NCBI GenBank assembly: GCA_047639675.1
Contig: JBLIOI010000013.1
Coordinates: 1-64,000 of the forward strand
Length of the DNA: 64,000 nt
Direction: 5' to 3'
DNA from: JABACD01 sp047639675
GTDB lineage: Bacteria; Planctomycetota; UBA1135; GCA-002686595
Part shown: positions 16,657 through 25,712 of the stretch, piece by piece
Layout: the number at the start of each line of letters is the position of its first letter
Position numbering within the stretch: the stretch's first letter is position 1
Translations under genes and position numbers: made by a program
Notes under the pieces: generated by a model
Told to the model about the DNA's origin: nothing
What the model saw: only the letters and a program-made list of their open reading frames with translations
Databases searched by the model: none

Positions 16657-18702
16657 TCAGTTGCCAGGGGGGATTCTTAGTTCAAGGAAGAGAACGGCCG
16701 CGCCGTCTATTTGAAAGTACTCCACATTCACACTATGGCTACCCGCGCTGAGTTCAATCTTTTCGGATCTTCTTCGTTCGGGGTGCCAGGTCCAATCTTC
16801 GAGAACGGATTCGCCGTCAATTGTAATCCGGACACCATCATCGGAGATTTCGCTGAGCAAATAGGTCCCAGCGCGCTCCACAATGAACTCGCTGCTAGCG
16901 ATCATGCCGAAGTTCATCATCGGTACCTCCTCCCGAATCGCTCTGGAACCGCCCCAGGGGTCGCACCAGACCTCGACTTGACCCCTGTGGATCGGCTCAA
17001 ATCGTCTGGACTGCCAACGTTCCAAGTCACCGCGTGGATCACTGCCTGTGTCCCACGAAAACCACGTCGCCTCCCACTTCAATCCGGCAAATAACCCGCG
17101 AGCCTGTTCCGTTTGAGGGCGCGGATGCCTGCCCATAGGATCCCATGGGCCATATTCCCCGAGCAGCGTCTCCACTCGGGACTCAGGTCCAGATCTCGCT
17201 GGCAACCCCCTGGAACCGGGCGGAACCCAGGAAACCGCCCTATTCAAAGCCTCCGGGGAAGTTCCGTCGGCCGCGCGCAGGCTAGAACCAAGGCTTCGAC
17301 CGCTTGGTAAATGGCCTTCGGCGTCCTCTAGCCAGCCCCAAACCTCGCCTGGTTCCAAATCCGCGAACCCCTCGCCAACAAGACCGTCCAAGTGTGGACG
17401 TGGCGTATTGAACTCAAAATCATTGGCCCAGAATTCCAATCCGGCGCTGCGATCGAGTACCAGATCCTGCACGTTGTCCTCGAAGCGATTCTCTCCGATC
17501 CAGTGCGCGCTATCCGCAAGAACCGTCGACTTGCTCGTCCCGACGACCTCAAGACCTGGATCGCAATCGATCAACTCATTCTGGTAGAGCAGGGCTCGAT
17601 TCCCTCCGCCGAGGGAGATGCCCGCGCCGTGACTCAGCTCGATGTGGTTCTGTAAAATTGCCAAGCGGTCTGTGCTGCGCGCACGAATAGCTGGGCCTTC
17701 ACTGCCTTCTAGGAGGTTCGCGATAATCCAAGTGTCCGTTGAACGATCGAGTTCCAACGCGACGCACTCCGCTCCTGAAAAGTCGTTTCCATACCAACGG
17801 TTACCTGCGCCACTCGCTTGACCGCCAAACACTTCACGTCCGCCAGCCGTACATCGTCGTGCCAAGTTCCCGTAGATCGAGTTGTCTGACGATCCACCGC
17901 TGATGAGGATTCCCGTCGCACCATGATCGGGCTCCGAGCGACCTCCACTTCCATGACGAGTGACCCCATCACAGCGATTGTTCGTAATCTCGTTCTTGTC
18001 GCAATGTGCCAATGCTATGCCCCAACCGGACAGATACGAGAAATCATTGTTCTCGAAAAAACACCCTTCGGAGCGCAATGCGATCAGCCCATTCTGTCCA
18101 CCACGCGCCTTGCAGTTGCGGACCACCACGCGTGAAGAGTCAATAATCGCGAGCGCCGCTCCATACTGTGCGATCCATTGTTCAGAGTCTTCCATTTGGA
18201 TCACCAAGCGATCCAGAGGATTAGGCATGTTGCCCGACCCTGACAGGCGAGCACCAAAGACTGGATCGACCTCGAGCCCCTCGATCAGAATGTCATCGGA
18301 GTTCTCAACGTAGACTGCGACTTGATAACCACTGATGTGGCCGCCCTGAATTTTCAGGCCCTCGCAGTTGCGAACCACTAGTCCATAGCCCTGCCCTCGA
18401 TCAGGCGCACTTCCTGCTCGGGTTCCACGCAGGATCATGTCGCCAAGATCCACCGTTAGGTCACGCATGCCATCAAGCACGATCACTCCAACTTGGCTAT
18501 CCTTCTCAGCCGGCCGAAAGTAATCGCCAGAGCGTACTTTGACACTTTCCGTGATGATCAGGGGTTCACCCTTCACCAAGGCTATTCCACCTTCCTCCTC
18601 GACGCCGAAGGCTTGTGAAAAGACACTTCCAGTAGGGCTCGAGCAGGCGCTCAACAACGAAGTGATGAGAATGCAAACTCCGAAATTTGCCTTCGAGTAC
18701 AT
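16657..18702 (-). CDS. Lipoprotein with right-handed beta-helix and C-terminal PA14 domain
   Basis: 681 residues from the ATG at 18702, giving a lipoprotein signal (CILITSLLSACSS, lipobox LSAC). Residues about 60-440 are a Pbl/NosD-type parallel beta-helix with repeated short coils such as GLVVRNCEGLKIQGG, VYVENSDDILIEGLEV, SRVVVRNCKARGGQ, NSIYGNLARR and NEITNNRC. Such helices bind or cleave polysaccharides. Residues about 530-680 form a PA14-like carbohydrate-binding domain: LFAGLKWEATWFSWD, a long insert, then GTYLLSEISDDGVRITIDGE and GSHSVNVEYFQIDGAAVL. Probably a surface glycan-binding protein or polysaccharide lyase; catalytic residues cannot be assigned. Confidence 0.85.
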   Translation of the reverse strand: MYSKANFGVCILITSLLSACSSPTGSVFSQAFGVEEEGGIALVKGEPLIITESVKVRSGDYFRPAEKDSQVGVIVLDGMRDLTVDLGDMILRGTRAGSAPDRGQGYGLVVRNCEGLKIQGGHISGYQVAVYVENSDDILIEGLEVDPVFGARLSGSGNMPNPLDRLVIQMEDSEQWIAQYGAALAIIDSSRVVVRNCKARGGQNGLIALRSEGCFFENNDFSYLSGWGIALAHCDKNEITNNRCDGVTRHGSGGRSEPDHGATGILISGGSSDNSIYGNLARRCTAGGREVFGGQASGAGNRWYGNDFSGAECVALELDRSTDTWIIANLLEGSEGPAIRARSTDRLAILQNHIELSHGAGISLGGGNRALLYQNELIDCDPGLEVVGTSKSTVLADSAHWIGENRFEDNVQDLVLDRSAGLEFWANDFEFNTPRPHLDGLVGEGFADLEPGEVWGWLEDAEGHLPSGRSLGSSLRAADGTSPEALNRAVSWVPPGSRGLPARSGPESRVETLLGEYGPWDPMGRHPRPQTEQARGLFAGLKWEATWFSWDTGSDPRGDLERWQSRRFEPIHRGQVEVWCDPWGGSRAIREEVPMMNFGMIASSEFIVERAGTYLLSEISDDGVRITIDGESVLEDWTWHPERRRSEKIELSAGSHSVNVEYFQIDGAAVLFLELRIPPGN

Positions 18703-18868
18703 AGAGAATTGGCCACATTGGCCTAGGGACAGGGTATTGGAATCCAAAACCACCCTTTTAGTGAGCGGCCCAGATAGGGGCACCTCTCGGCCAGCCGACA
18801 CGTCTATCTTTTGCCCAACGTGCGGAAAAAAAACTCCCTAGTTCGAACGCGCCAGTATCCTCTCACCC

Positions 18869-20194
18869 GTGAAAGTCCAGCAATCCCCCCCCAGCGGCCT
18901 GCGCCTCGATCCCGACATTGCCATTTGCCAAACCGATTTACCCCTCGGTTGGTACCAGGACGAGTTCCGCCCCTATGCGGAGGAGTACCTGGCCTTGCCT
19001 GATCGTAAGCCAGGAACCGTGCTCGCCTGGATGGACAGGTACGTTCGCCCCGCCCAGGAGCACTTTGGCGATTCGCTCTTGCTGCTCGCCCATTATTATA
19101 TGGGCGGAGAAATCGTCAAGATCATCGAGAACTACGGCGGTAGGATCGCGGACAGTTATAAGTTGGCGCTGCAAGCTTCGCGCAACCCTGAAAAGAAGGT
19201 CATCGTGGAGTCCGCCGTGCACTTCATGGCGGAGTCGATTGCGATCCTGGCCGGGGATGATCAGGATGTATGGATCACTAACCCCAAGGCCGGCTGCACG
19301 ATGGAAATGCTCGCCAAGGACTACATGGTCTTGCCGGTTGCGGATCAACTGATCGAGCGTTACGGCGATCAACTGGTCGTCGTTGCCTACATGAATACGT
19401 CCGGGCGTTTAAAAGCTCTAGCTGGACGAACCGGAGGTGCGGTTTGCACGAGTTCCAACGCGCACTTGGTAGTTGATTGGGCGCGACAGGGTGGCAAGAA
19501 GGTGCTCTTCGTTCCCGACCAACACTTGGGTCGCAACACAGCCCATCGCTTGGGAATGGATCCAACGCGCATCCTGACCCTCCCCGATCCGCAGGTTACG
19601 CGCGGCGCATTCCCGGTTACGGAGGAAACGATCGACGGCGGTTTCGAGGCCCTCGATAAGGCCGAGATGATTCTCTGGGGATCGTTCTGTGGCGTGCACA
19701 CGATCTTCAACGAAAAGCAAATCGCCTGGTGGCACGAACGCGATTGGCAAGTGCTGATCCATCCGGAATCAACGCTGGAAGCCGTCAAAGCGGCAGATGG
19801 CGTCGGTTCGACGGACTTTCTTTGGAACACGGTCCTCAATGCACCAAGGGGCTCCAAGTTCGCGATTGGTACGGAAGGTCACTTCGTGCGCAACGTACGA
19901 GAACAAGGGCGCCTGCGCGGAGTGGAAGTCATGCACTTGGCAGACATCCCCGATCAAGCGAGCGCTGGTTGCGGCTGCGCAACCATGAGCCGTAACGACC
20001 CGCCCCATCTGGCGGGCATTCTAGATTTATTACGTAAGGGCGAGGCTCCGGATTTGAACCACGTCAAAGCGGGCGACGCGGTCGATGAGACCACCGGCGA
20101 TCGCGATCGGCTTCCGGACGGCGAACGCACTAAACTGATAGGCGAGGCGCGTGCCGCTTTGGAAGCGATGATCGAAGTGACCGAGCGCGGCTAG
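18869..20194 (+). CDS. nadA: Quinolinate synthase A
   Basis: 441 residues. It condenses iminoaspartate with dihydroxyacetone phosphate to quinolinate in NAD biosynthesis, using a [4Fe-4S] cluster. The three cluster Cys are in GGAVCTSSNAH, WGSFCGVHTIF and the C-terminal GCGCATMSRND. LLAHYYMGGEIV, DSYKLALQA, VESAVHFMAES, NPKAGCTMEML, YMNTSGRLKAL, VLFVPDQHLGRNTA and HPESTLEAVKAADGVGST are colinear family motifs. It is longer than the ~350-residue enterobacterial enzyme because of N- and C-terminal extensions. The start is a GTG without an obvious ribosome site. No nadB or nadC is adjacent. The stop overlaps a palindrome shared with the convergent cupin gene. Confidence 0.93.
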   Translation: MKVQQSPPSGLRLDPDIAICQTDLPLGWYQDEFRPYAEEYLALPDRKPGTVLAWMDRYVRPAQEHFGDSLLLLAHYYMGGEIVKIIENYGGRIADSYKLALQASRNPEKKVIVESAVHFMAESIAILAGDDQDVWITNPKAGCTMEMLAKDYMVLPVADQLIERYGDQLVVVAYMNTSGRLKALAGRTGGAVCTSSNAHLVVDWARQGGKKVLFVPDQHLGRNTAHRLGMDPTRILTLPDPQVTRGAFPVTEETIDGGFEALDKAEMILWGSFCGVHTIFNEKQIAWWHERDWQVLIHPESTLEAVKAADGVGSTDFLWNTVLNAPRGSKFAIGTEGHFVRNVREQGRLRGVEVMHLADIPDQASAGCGCATMSRNDPPHLAGILDLLRKGEAPDLNHVKAGDAVDETTGDRDRLPDGERTKLIGEARAALEAMIEVTERG

Positions 20195-20200
20195 CTAGCC
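20189..20200. terminator. Palindrome across convergent stop codons
   Basis: GGCTAGCTAGCC is a perfect 12-base palindrome formed by the abutting TAG stops of nadA (plus strand) and the RmlC-like gene (minus strand), which end on neighbouring bases. It has no loop or T-run, so a terminator role is only a suggestion. Confidence 0.25.
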
Positions 20201-20734
20201 CTTCTCGACTTCCCAAACTTTCTCGCCGAAGTGGTCCCAAGGCAATCGTCCCTCGTCGCAGCTCGCATCGATCGAAAACTGAACGTCGACAAAATAGATG
20301 ATTGCCGAGGTTGCGGCGGCGCGCAGGTTTTTGCATCCGTGCGCTACACCCGGGGGAATTCTCACCAGGCGCGAATTTCCGTCTCCGAGAACCAAGCGGC
20401 GTACTTGTCCCTCGGTCGGCGATCCTTTGCGGACGTCCGCCAGCACAAGCAGCAGCTTGTCACTCGGCGGTACGTACCAAACATCGGTCTGACGCTGGTG
20501 CAAGTGAAAAGCTTTGATCGCCTGGGGCTCGACCACGCTGTAGTTCATCTGGCGCGCCTCGAAGCCCGGCAGATCCTTGTGCAGTCCGCCGTCGAAACGA
20601 CCGAGTTCGGTCATAGCGCCGCCATCGTCGTTGAAGCGACGTAGTTGAACGATATCCACGCCTTCGATTTGGGGAACCGGGGAGTAGTCTTGCTTGCCGT
20701 AACTCTCGAGAGCGGCTTGGTTGAATTCAGTCAT
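20195..20734 (-). CDS. RmlC-like cupin (dTDP-4-dehydrorhamnose 3,5-epimerase-related)
   Basis: 179 residues from the ATG at 20734; the frame is open to 20806 but that would overlap the divergent DHS-like gene. The core shows the double-stranded beta-helix of sugar epimerases: ARQMNYSVVEPQAIKAFHLHQRQTDVWYV (aromatic and His residues near 80-105), LLLVLADVRKGSP and RLVRIPPGVAHGCKNL. In RmlC the active site uses one His and a Tyr; the first His is plausible here (AFHLHQ). No rmlA, B or D gene is nearby, so it may act on another nucleotide sugar or only share the fold. Confidence 0.75.
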   Translation of the reverse strand: MTEFNQAALESYGKQDYSPVPQIEGVDIVQLRRFNDDGGAMTELGRFDGGLHKDLPGFEARQMNYSVVEPQAIKAFHLHQRQTDVWYVPPSDKLLLVLADVRKGSPTEGQVRRLVLGDGNSRLVRIPPGVAHGCKNLRAAATSAIIYFVDVQFSIDASCDEGRLPWDHFGEKVWEVEKG

Positions 20735-20782
20735 GAAGCTTCTGGTTGGGGTCACGGCTAAGCGTAACGTACTCTTGGGGCT

Positions 20783-22027
20783 ATGACTCCGACCCGTAAG
20801 GACCAATGTTCCGGTAAGCGCAATTCGAGCGCATCTCCCAACTCTCGGCGCGAGCTTCCGACCCTTTCCGTCGAGGACGCGAAGGGTCTCGACGAGCTGT
20901 TCGAGCTCTGCCTGCCTTCTTTTGGTGGAGCCTACCTGCGCCGCCTGTGGGTGCTAATGGACGAAGCCATCGGCCGTGGAGTGCCCATGACCCTGGCTGT
21001 GGCCGGGCCCGTGACGGCTTCGGGCCAACACCACGCCTGGCTCAATCCGCTTTTGGACACGGGCTGGTTCGTATTAATTTCGACCACCGATGCAGTCTGT
21101 TATCACGACGGGCATCGCTCGCTGGATAGCGCCCCCTCCCATCCGCTTTTCGAGGTTCCGCTGCACGGAGACGACGGTGCACTGCGCGATGAAGAGATCA
21201 TTCGCATCACGGACATCGGGTTCGATGAACAGCTACTGCTCGACCAGGACTCTTACTTGGTTGAATGCCTCAAGCGCCCGGAGTTTCAGCGCAAGATGAC
21301 GGGGACTGAGATGCGCTACTTGCTAGGTGCTTGCTATGCCGCGCTTGAGAAAAAGAACAACTCGCGCGAGGGCTTGCTCGCGCTCTGTCATCGCAAGCAG
21401 ATCCCAATCTTTGTGGGCGCTCCCGCCGACGGTTCCGTCTTCTTGAATTCCATGAAGCTTTGGGCACTGGCCCAAACTGGCGGAGAAGCGCATGAATTCG
21501 ATCTCGACCTGCATGCAGAGGTCTTTGAAAGTTGCGCCTATCACTGGTGGGGATTGCGCAAGACTGAGACGAAGGCTCTAGGCACCTTGATCCTTGGCGG
21601 TGGGGTTCCTAAAAACTTCAATCTCCAACCGGAGCCCGCCCTGAGTCAGATTCTCGGATTAGATGACGTGCGCGGTTACCTCTACGACATACAGATAACG
21701 ACGGCACCTGTCACCGACGGTTCACTTTCCTCGTGCCCCCCCGCCGAAGCGGTCACTTGGGGAAAGGTTGACAAGGATCAGTACATGAGCACTTGTGAGA
21801 GTGTGCCTGGCGACTATTCGATGTTGATGCCACTGATTACCAAGGCGCTGCTCGACAAGCGTGCGCGACTTGAGAAGCTCGCTGATGAATTGGGTCTCGA
21901 GGAGTTGGCGCTCCGCCACCCGGAAGCTCGTGGCTATCTACGCTCACGAGAGGGCTACAAGCTCTACGAACAACGCGAGCAGCTCGTGTCCGAACTGATG
22001 AATTCAGTCAAGGACTTGCCGCGTTGA
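20783..22027 (+). CDS. Deoxyhypusine-synthase-like protein
   Basis: 414 residues of the DHS family (NAD-dependent transfer of the aminobutyl group of spermidine). Visible features are FGGAYLRRLWVLMDEA, LAVAGPVTASGQHHAWLNPLL, DAVCYHDGHRSLD, IPIFVGAPADGS, LGGGVPKNF (Lys 277, matching the position of the catalytic lysine in GGGVVK of eukaryotic DHS) and DIQITTAPVTDGSLSSCPPAEAVTWGKV. Bacteria lack eIF5A, and bacterial homologues may make homospermidine or act on other acceptors. No polyamine gene is nearby. It is divergent from the RmlC-like gene and converges with the esterase fusion. Confidence 0.88.
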   Translation: MTPTRKDQCSGKRNSSASPNSRRELPTLSVEDAKGLDELFELCLPSFGGAYLRRLWVLMDEAIGRGVPMTLAVAGPVTASGQHHAWLNPLLDTGWFVLISTTDAVCYHDGHRSLDSAPSHPLFEVPLHGDDGALRDEEIIRITDIGFDEQLLLDQDSYLVECLKRPEFQRKMTGTEMRYLLGACYAALEKKNNSREGLLALCHRKQIPIFVGAPADGSVFLNSMKLWALAQTGGEAHEFDLDLHAEVFESCAYHWWGLRKTETKALGTLILGGGVPKNFNLQPEPALSQILGLDDVRGYLYDIQITTAPVTDGSLSSCPPAEAVTWGKVDKDQYMSTCESVPGDYSMLMPLITKALLDKRARLEKLADELGLEELALRHPEARGYLRSREGYKLYEQREQLVSELMNSVKDLPR

Positions 22028-22028
22028 A

Positions 22029-23456
22029 CTAGCGTTCCGCCGCTGCACGCGCCAAAGACCAAGCCGCCTCCGTAGCCGCCAGTTGATCGCCGGCTGGTAG
22101 GAAGTGCAATCCGTCCTTGGTCAGCACTCCCTTCTCCAAGTCGTCGGGATTAAAAACTCGTAAGTAATCGATGAAGGTCTGCCGCATATCACAGAGCACG
22201 ACCCCCTCCTCCTTGGCAACCCTGCGCGAAATCTTCGCTAGCCGGTCCAGCCGCTCGTCGAGGCGGTTGGTGCCATTGCGCTTTTCACCGTTCACCGTCG
22301 GCGTCGTCAAGACCACTGTTGCGCCACTCTCTTGAAACTCGCGCACCATCCGGCGCACACCCGCTTCGAACACATTCGGGGGAGTTGACTTCACGCGCTT
22401 TGAATACCATCCATCGTTGATGCCAACAAATATGAAGACCATCGTCGGCTTCTGCTCAATGATGTCCTTTTGGAAGCGCTTCAAGAGATCCGGGATCATG
22501 TCCCCGCCAACTCCAGAAGAGATGAGTACGACACCGGGCTTGGCGAGCTTCACTGCGGAACGCAACTGATCAACGTAACCACCCGGGTGATCACCAGCCT
22601 TGGTCAAAGAGTCGCCGAAGAAGGCGATGCGTTCCTGATCATCTACCTCCTCGACGAATGAACGAAGGGCGGCATCCAACGCCAATTGCGGATTGCGGCG
22701 CCGCTCAAACATCCAAGCGATGGCTCCATCGAGTTCATAGGCCGTATCCCAAGCGTTGTGCCCCACTCCCTTGAGCTCATGAAACTCCACCTCGCCGCCC
22801 GCCGCACGCACTGCCTCCGCCATCTCACGCGAGCACTTTACATCGACAACGGTGTCTGCATCCCCATGCCAGATCGAGAAGGGCGTCCCGGCCAGGCGCC
22901 CTGCGGAGCGCGCGTCGCCTCCAGCGCAGGTCGCCGAAGCTGCTGCAAACCACGTTGGATATCGCGCGACCAAGTCGAAGACTCCAGAGCCTCCCAGCGA
23001 TAGACCTGTGATGTAAATTCTGTCGCGATCAATGGGTGCACTGCCGAGCACTTCTTCCATCGCCAAGACCGCCGCTTGCAATGCTGGCTGGGGCTCCGAG
23101 CTAAGCGCTCCGCCGCTAGCCAGACCACGACCACCGTCAGACCACCAAGCCTCCAGCGGACACTGTGGTGCCAGCACGAAGCAGGGAAAGCGCTCGCGGT
23201 AAGCCTCCTCAAGCATACGTTCTGGAAAGTGGCGTAACTGTGCCTCGTTGTCCGTGCCGCACTCTCCAACGCCATGCAGAAAGAGCACCAATGGATAGAT
23301 CTCTCCCTCGACAACTTGCTTGGGTGCGAGCAATCGGTAGGGATAGCTCGTCCCCCCCACCTCAACTTTGCCCCGAACAAAGTCCTCCTCTTTGGCCCAG
23401 CCTTCCGATCCAAAATTCAATGCGATGAGCGCAAGTGTGAGAAAGGATTTCTTCAT
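22029..23456 (-). CDS. Secreted two-domain hydrolase: alpha/beta esterase fused to SGNH hydrolase
   Basis: 475 residues from the ATG at 23456, which gives a signal peptide (KKSFLTLALIALNFGSEGWA). Residues about 30-250 are a predicted-peptidase/phospholipase-type alpha/beta hydrolase: LVLFLHGVGECG (oxyanion), ITGLSLGGSGVFDL (nucleophile Ser), IWHGDADTVVDV (Asp) and GVGHNAWDTAYE (His). Residues about 265-470 are a GDSL/SGNH hydrolase: IAFFGDSLTKAG (block I Ser), SSGVGGDMIPDL (Gly block), VFIFVGINDGWYS (Asn block) and TKDGLHFLPAGDQ (Asp-His). Both active sites look complete. Likely removes acyl or acetyl groups from glycans or lipids outside the cytoplasm. It converges with the DHS-like gene, one base apart. 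Confidence 0.88.
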   Translation of the reverse strand: MKKSFLTLALIALNFGSEGWAKEEDFVRGKVEVGGTSYPYRLLAPKQVVEGEIYPLVLFLHGVGECGTDNEAQLRHFPERMLEEAYRERFPCFVLAPQCPLEAWWSDGGRGLASGGALSSEPQPALQAAVLAMEEVLGSAPIDRDRIYITGLSLGGSGVFDLVARYPTWFAAASATCAGGDARSAGRLAGTPFSIWHGDADTVVDVKCSREMAEAVRAAGGEVEFHELKGVGHNAWDTAYELDGAIAWMFERRRNPQLALDAALRSFVEEVDDQERIAFFGDSLTKAGDHPGGYVDQLRSAVKLAKPGVVLISSGVGGDMIPDLLKRFQKDIIEQKPTMVFIFVGINDGWYSKRVKSTPPNVFEAGVRRMVREFQESGATVVLTTPTVNGEKRNGTNRLDERLDRLAKISRRVAKEEGVVLCDMRQTFIDYLRVFNPDDLEKGVLTKDGLHFLPAGDQLAATEAAWSLARAAAER

Positions 23457-23487
23457 GCCTGTAGAGGTCGACAATTTCGGAGGGCTA

Positions 23488-24711
23488 CTAGATGAGTTGA
23501 CTCTGATTTCCATTTAACAAGACCTTCTCCAAAGGTAGCACTGTGGTAAAGGGACGAATCTCGTCATCTTCATCGTCCTGCGCCTTCGTTTCGTAGTTGA
23601 GGATGACGAGTTCATCACCTTGGCCTTCTTCGCCTGGCAATAAAGCGATCAGGCACATGAGCATCTGCTCTTCATCCATCTCGAGCGCCACGCCGTCAAT
23701 TAACGGCGGCTGCAAGTCCAAGTCTTCCGTCCAAGCCACCGCCGGACCAACCAAAGGCTGCAAGGCAAGGGCCTGTAGAATCTCCTCAGGTGCTTCTTCG
23801 AACCAGGTTCGCCGGCCATCGTGCGCCGGGTCCAACACCTCACCAAAGAAGGCGCTGGCGTGCCAGGCACTTTGAATCACGCGACTATCGTCTAGCTCAA
23901 GTCGAAACTGCCAGCCATTCGCCAAAGCATCTTGAGCGTTATCGAGAACTCCGCTCAACGTTCCCTTGTAAAGTCCAATCGGCAAGAGGAATTCTTCGCC
24001 GTTTGCATTCGTGACAGTGTGCTCGGTGGTCGTCATCAGGTTCACTGTCCGTTCAGCAATCGCCTTAAAGACTTCTCGACGATAGCGCGTGACCATCGAA
24101 TCGATACCCAAGTTCGATGTCTCCGCAATACGCTTCTCCGATAAGCTCTTGCGTAGATCTTGTAAATCGGAGTGCCCGTCCTCTGCTGTTTCCGCATGCC
24201 ATGCGGGAAAATCAAAGTCTGCACTTTGGCGCTCCACCGCCCAAGTTACGGTGTAAGCATAGATACGCCAGGCGTGACGAGCCAACGAATCGTCCGAATC
24301 GCGCATAGAAGAGCGGGCCACCAGTAGAAGATCCGAGCGCGCAAAGGTTCCATCAGCGTTTGCGAGTTCGAGGAAGTCCATGCGCGTATGCGCTGGTAGT
24401 TCATCCCAATGATCGACTAGGCGCTTCCGTCCCCAACCCTTGATCAGTTCGCGAAAGATTTGCCTACGCTCGTCACTATCGGTATCCGAATTCAGGCGCC
24501 CAAAGAGTTCAACCAAGAGGGTCCACGCTTCCGGGGTGGCCGATTCGACCGCACGCCGAATTCCAATCTCGCGTTCGGTGCGCGTACTTGCCTGTAAGGA
24601 ATTTCCAACCCGCGCGAGAGGGTTGGCCTTCTCCGATGACCTGCGCAAGGCGAAACGGATAGCGAGAGCAATCCCCACTACAAGGATCAGTACGGTAGAG
24701 ATGACTTTCAT
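23488..24711 (-). CDS. Unrecognised membrane-anchored protein
   Basis: A 407-residue protein with one N-terminal membrane helix (VISTVLILVVGIALAIRFAL, residues 3-22) followed by Arg/Lys, so the rest may stay in the cytoplasm or periplasm depending on topology. Residues 60-180 are helical with a repeat-like look (ATPEAWTLLVELFGRLN, DERRQIFRELIKGWG). The C-terminal half is acidic with beta-strand character (TVLPLEKVLLNGNQSQ at the end). No family or catalytic motif is recognised. The esterase fusion starts 31 bases downstream on the same strand, so they may share a transcript. Confidence 0.65.
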   Translation of the reverse strand: MKVISTVLILVVGIALAIRFALRRSSEKANPLARVGNSLQASTRTEREIGIRRAVESATPEAWTLLVELFGRLNSDTDSDERRQIFRELIKGWGRKRLVDHWDELPAHTRMDFLELANADGTFARSDLLLVARSSMRDSDDSLARHAWRIYAYTVTWAVERQSADFDFPAWHAETAEDGHSDLQDLRKSLSEKRIAETSNLGIDSMVTRYRREVFKAIAERTVNLMTTTEHTVTNANGEEFLLPIGLYKGTLSGVLDNAQDALANGWQFRLELDDSRVIQSAWHASAFFGEVLDPAHDGRRTWFEEAPEEILQALALQPLVGPAVAWTEDLDLQPPLIDGVALEMDEEQMLMCLIALLPGEEGQGDELVILNYETKAQDDEDDEIRPFTTVLPLEKVLLNGNQSQLI

Positions 24712-24797
24712 GATTGACGCTTGAACATTACCTAACTTGCCGCACAGGACAAGTCCATGAAGGCGAGCTAAGAGCCGCCGTCTTCACGGACCTCACC

Positions 24798-25712
24798 TTA
24801 TGAGGCGGACGCAGCGCTAACTCGCTTGCCGCGTAGGCCATCGAAGATTCCACGGGCCTTGGCGGCGACGGAATTAGCGCGGCCATTGAACAGCCCTAGA
24901 AGAAATAATGGCGGGAGACTGAGCACATCGAAGACAAAGAAACACATCCACTCGAAGGGCCCGCCATGGGCACGTAGGAACCAGATCGAATTGACCCCCA
25001 TCATGTACTTTCGACGCGGGTTATAACCGCCCCCCGTCGCAGCGGAACTCTTGTGCAAGGTGCTCGCCTCGCCAACAAGAACGACCTTGAAACCCGCCTT
25101 CGTCGCCCGCAGGCAAAGGTCTACGTCCTCCATGTACGCGAAGTAAGCAGCGTCATAACCACCGATTTTGCCAAGTAACTCGGCCGTCGCAATCAGCGAG
25201 CAGCCCGGGATGTAGTCCACCTCCAACTCTGTTTGGAACTCAGGCCCATCCTTCGTCTGAAAACCTCGCAGGGTGGAAAGGTTCTGTCGCCAAGAGAGAA
25301 TCCCGCCAGCACACCAAACCAAGGAAGGGTCATCCCGCATCAAGACACGCGGCCCACAGATACCAACCTCAGGATGCTGGCGCATGAATAAGGTCAATTT
25401 TGCAAGGCAGCCCGCTTCGAGAAGCAGGTCGTTGTTGACATAGAAAACGGAGTCGGCGCCAGCTTCCAAAGCAAGATCTGCACCTTGATTAGCAGCTTCT
25501 CCGAAACCCAGGTTGGAGTCGTTTTGAAAAACCAATAGGCCCGGAAAGCGCGATTTGATGTCTTCGAGCGAGCCGTCTACGGACGCATTGTCCACAAAGA
25601 CGATGTGGTCTGCGGCGATACCTTCAGAACGCAAACTCTCCAAGCATTCTCGGTTCAGCTCTCCGCCATTCCAATTGACGACGACAGCGTATAGTTCGAG
25701 TAGCGCGCTCAT
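24798..25712 (-). CDS. Family 2 glycosyltransferase
   Basis: A 304-residue GT-A-fold enzyme. It shows YAVVVNWNGGELNRECLESL (nucleotide-binding first strand), HIVFVDNASVDGSL, NLGFGEAANQGADLA, the DxD-like VFYVNNDLLLEAGC, IPGCSLIATAEL and YFAYMEDVDLCLRATKAGF (ED acceptor motif). This is the rhamnosyltransferase-like subgroup of GT2 that extends cell-surface polysaccharides. A hydrophobic stretch near the C-terminus (FEWMCFFVFDVLSLPPLFLLGLF) may attach it to the membrane. Its start overlaps the xseA stop by 4 bases, so translation is probably coupled even though the functions differ. Confidence 0.88.
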   Translation of the reverse strand: MSALLELYAVVVNWNGGELNRECLESLRSEGIAADHIVFVDNASVDGSLEDIKSRFPGLLVFQNDSNLGFGEAANQGADLALEAGADSVFYVNNDLLLEAGCLAKLTLFMRQHPEVGICGPRVLMRDDPSLVWCAGGILSWRQNLSTLRGFQTKDGPEFQTELEVDYIPGCSLIATAELLGKIGGYDAAYFAYMEDVDLCLRATKAGFKVVLVGEASTLHKSSAATGGGYNPRRKYMMGVNSIWFLRAHGGPFEWMCFFVFDVLSLPPLFLLGLFNGRANSVAAKARGIFDGLRGKRVSAASAS

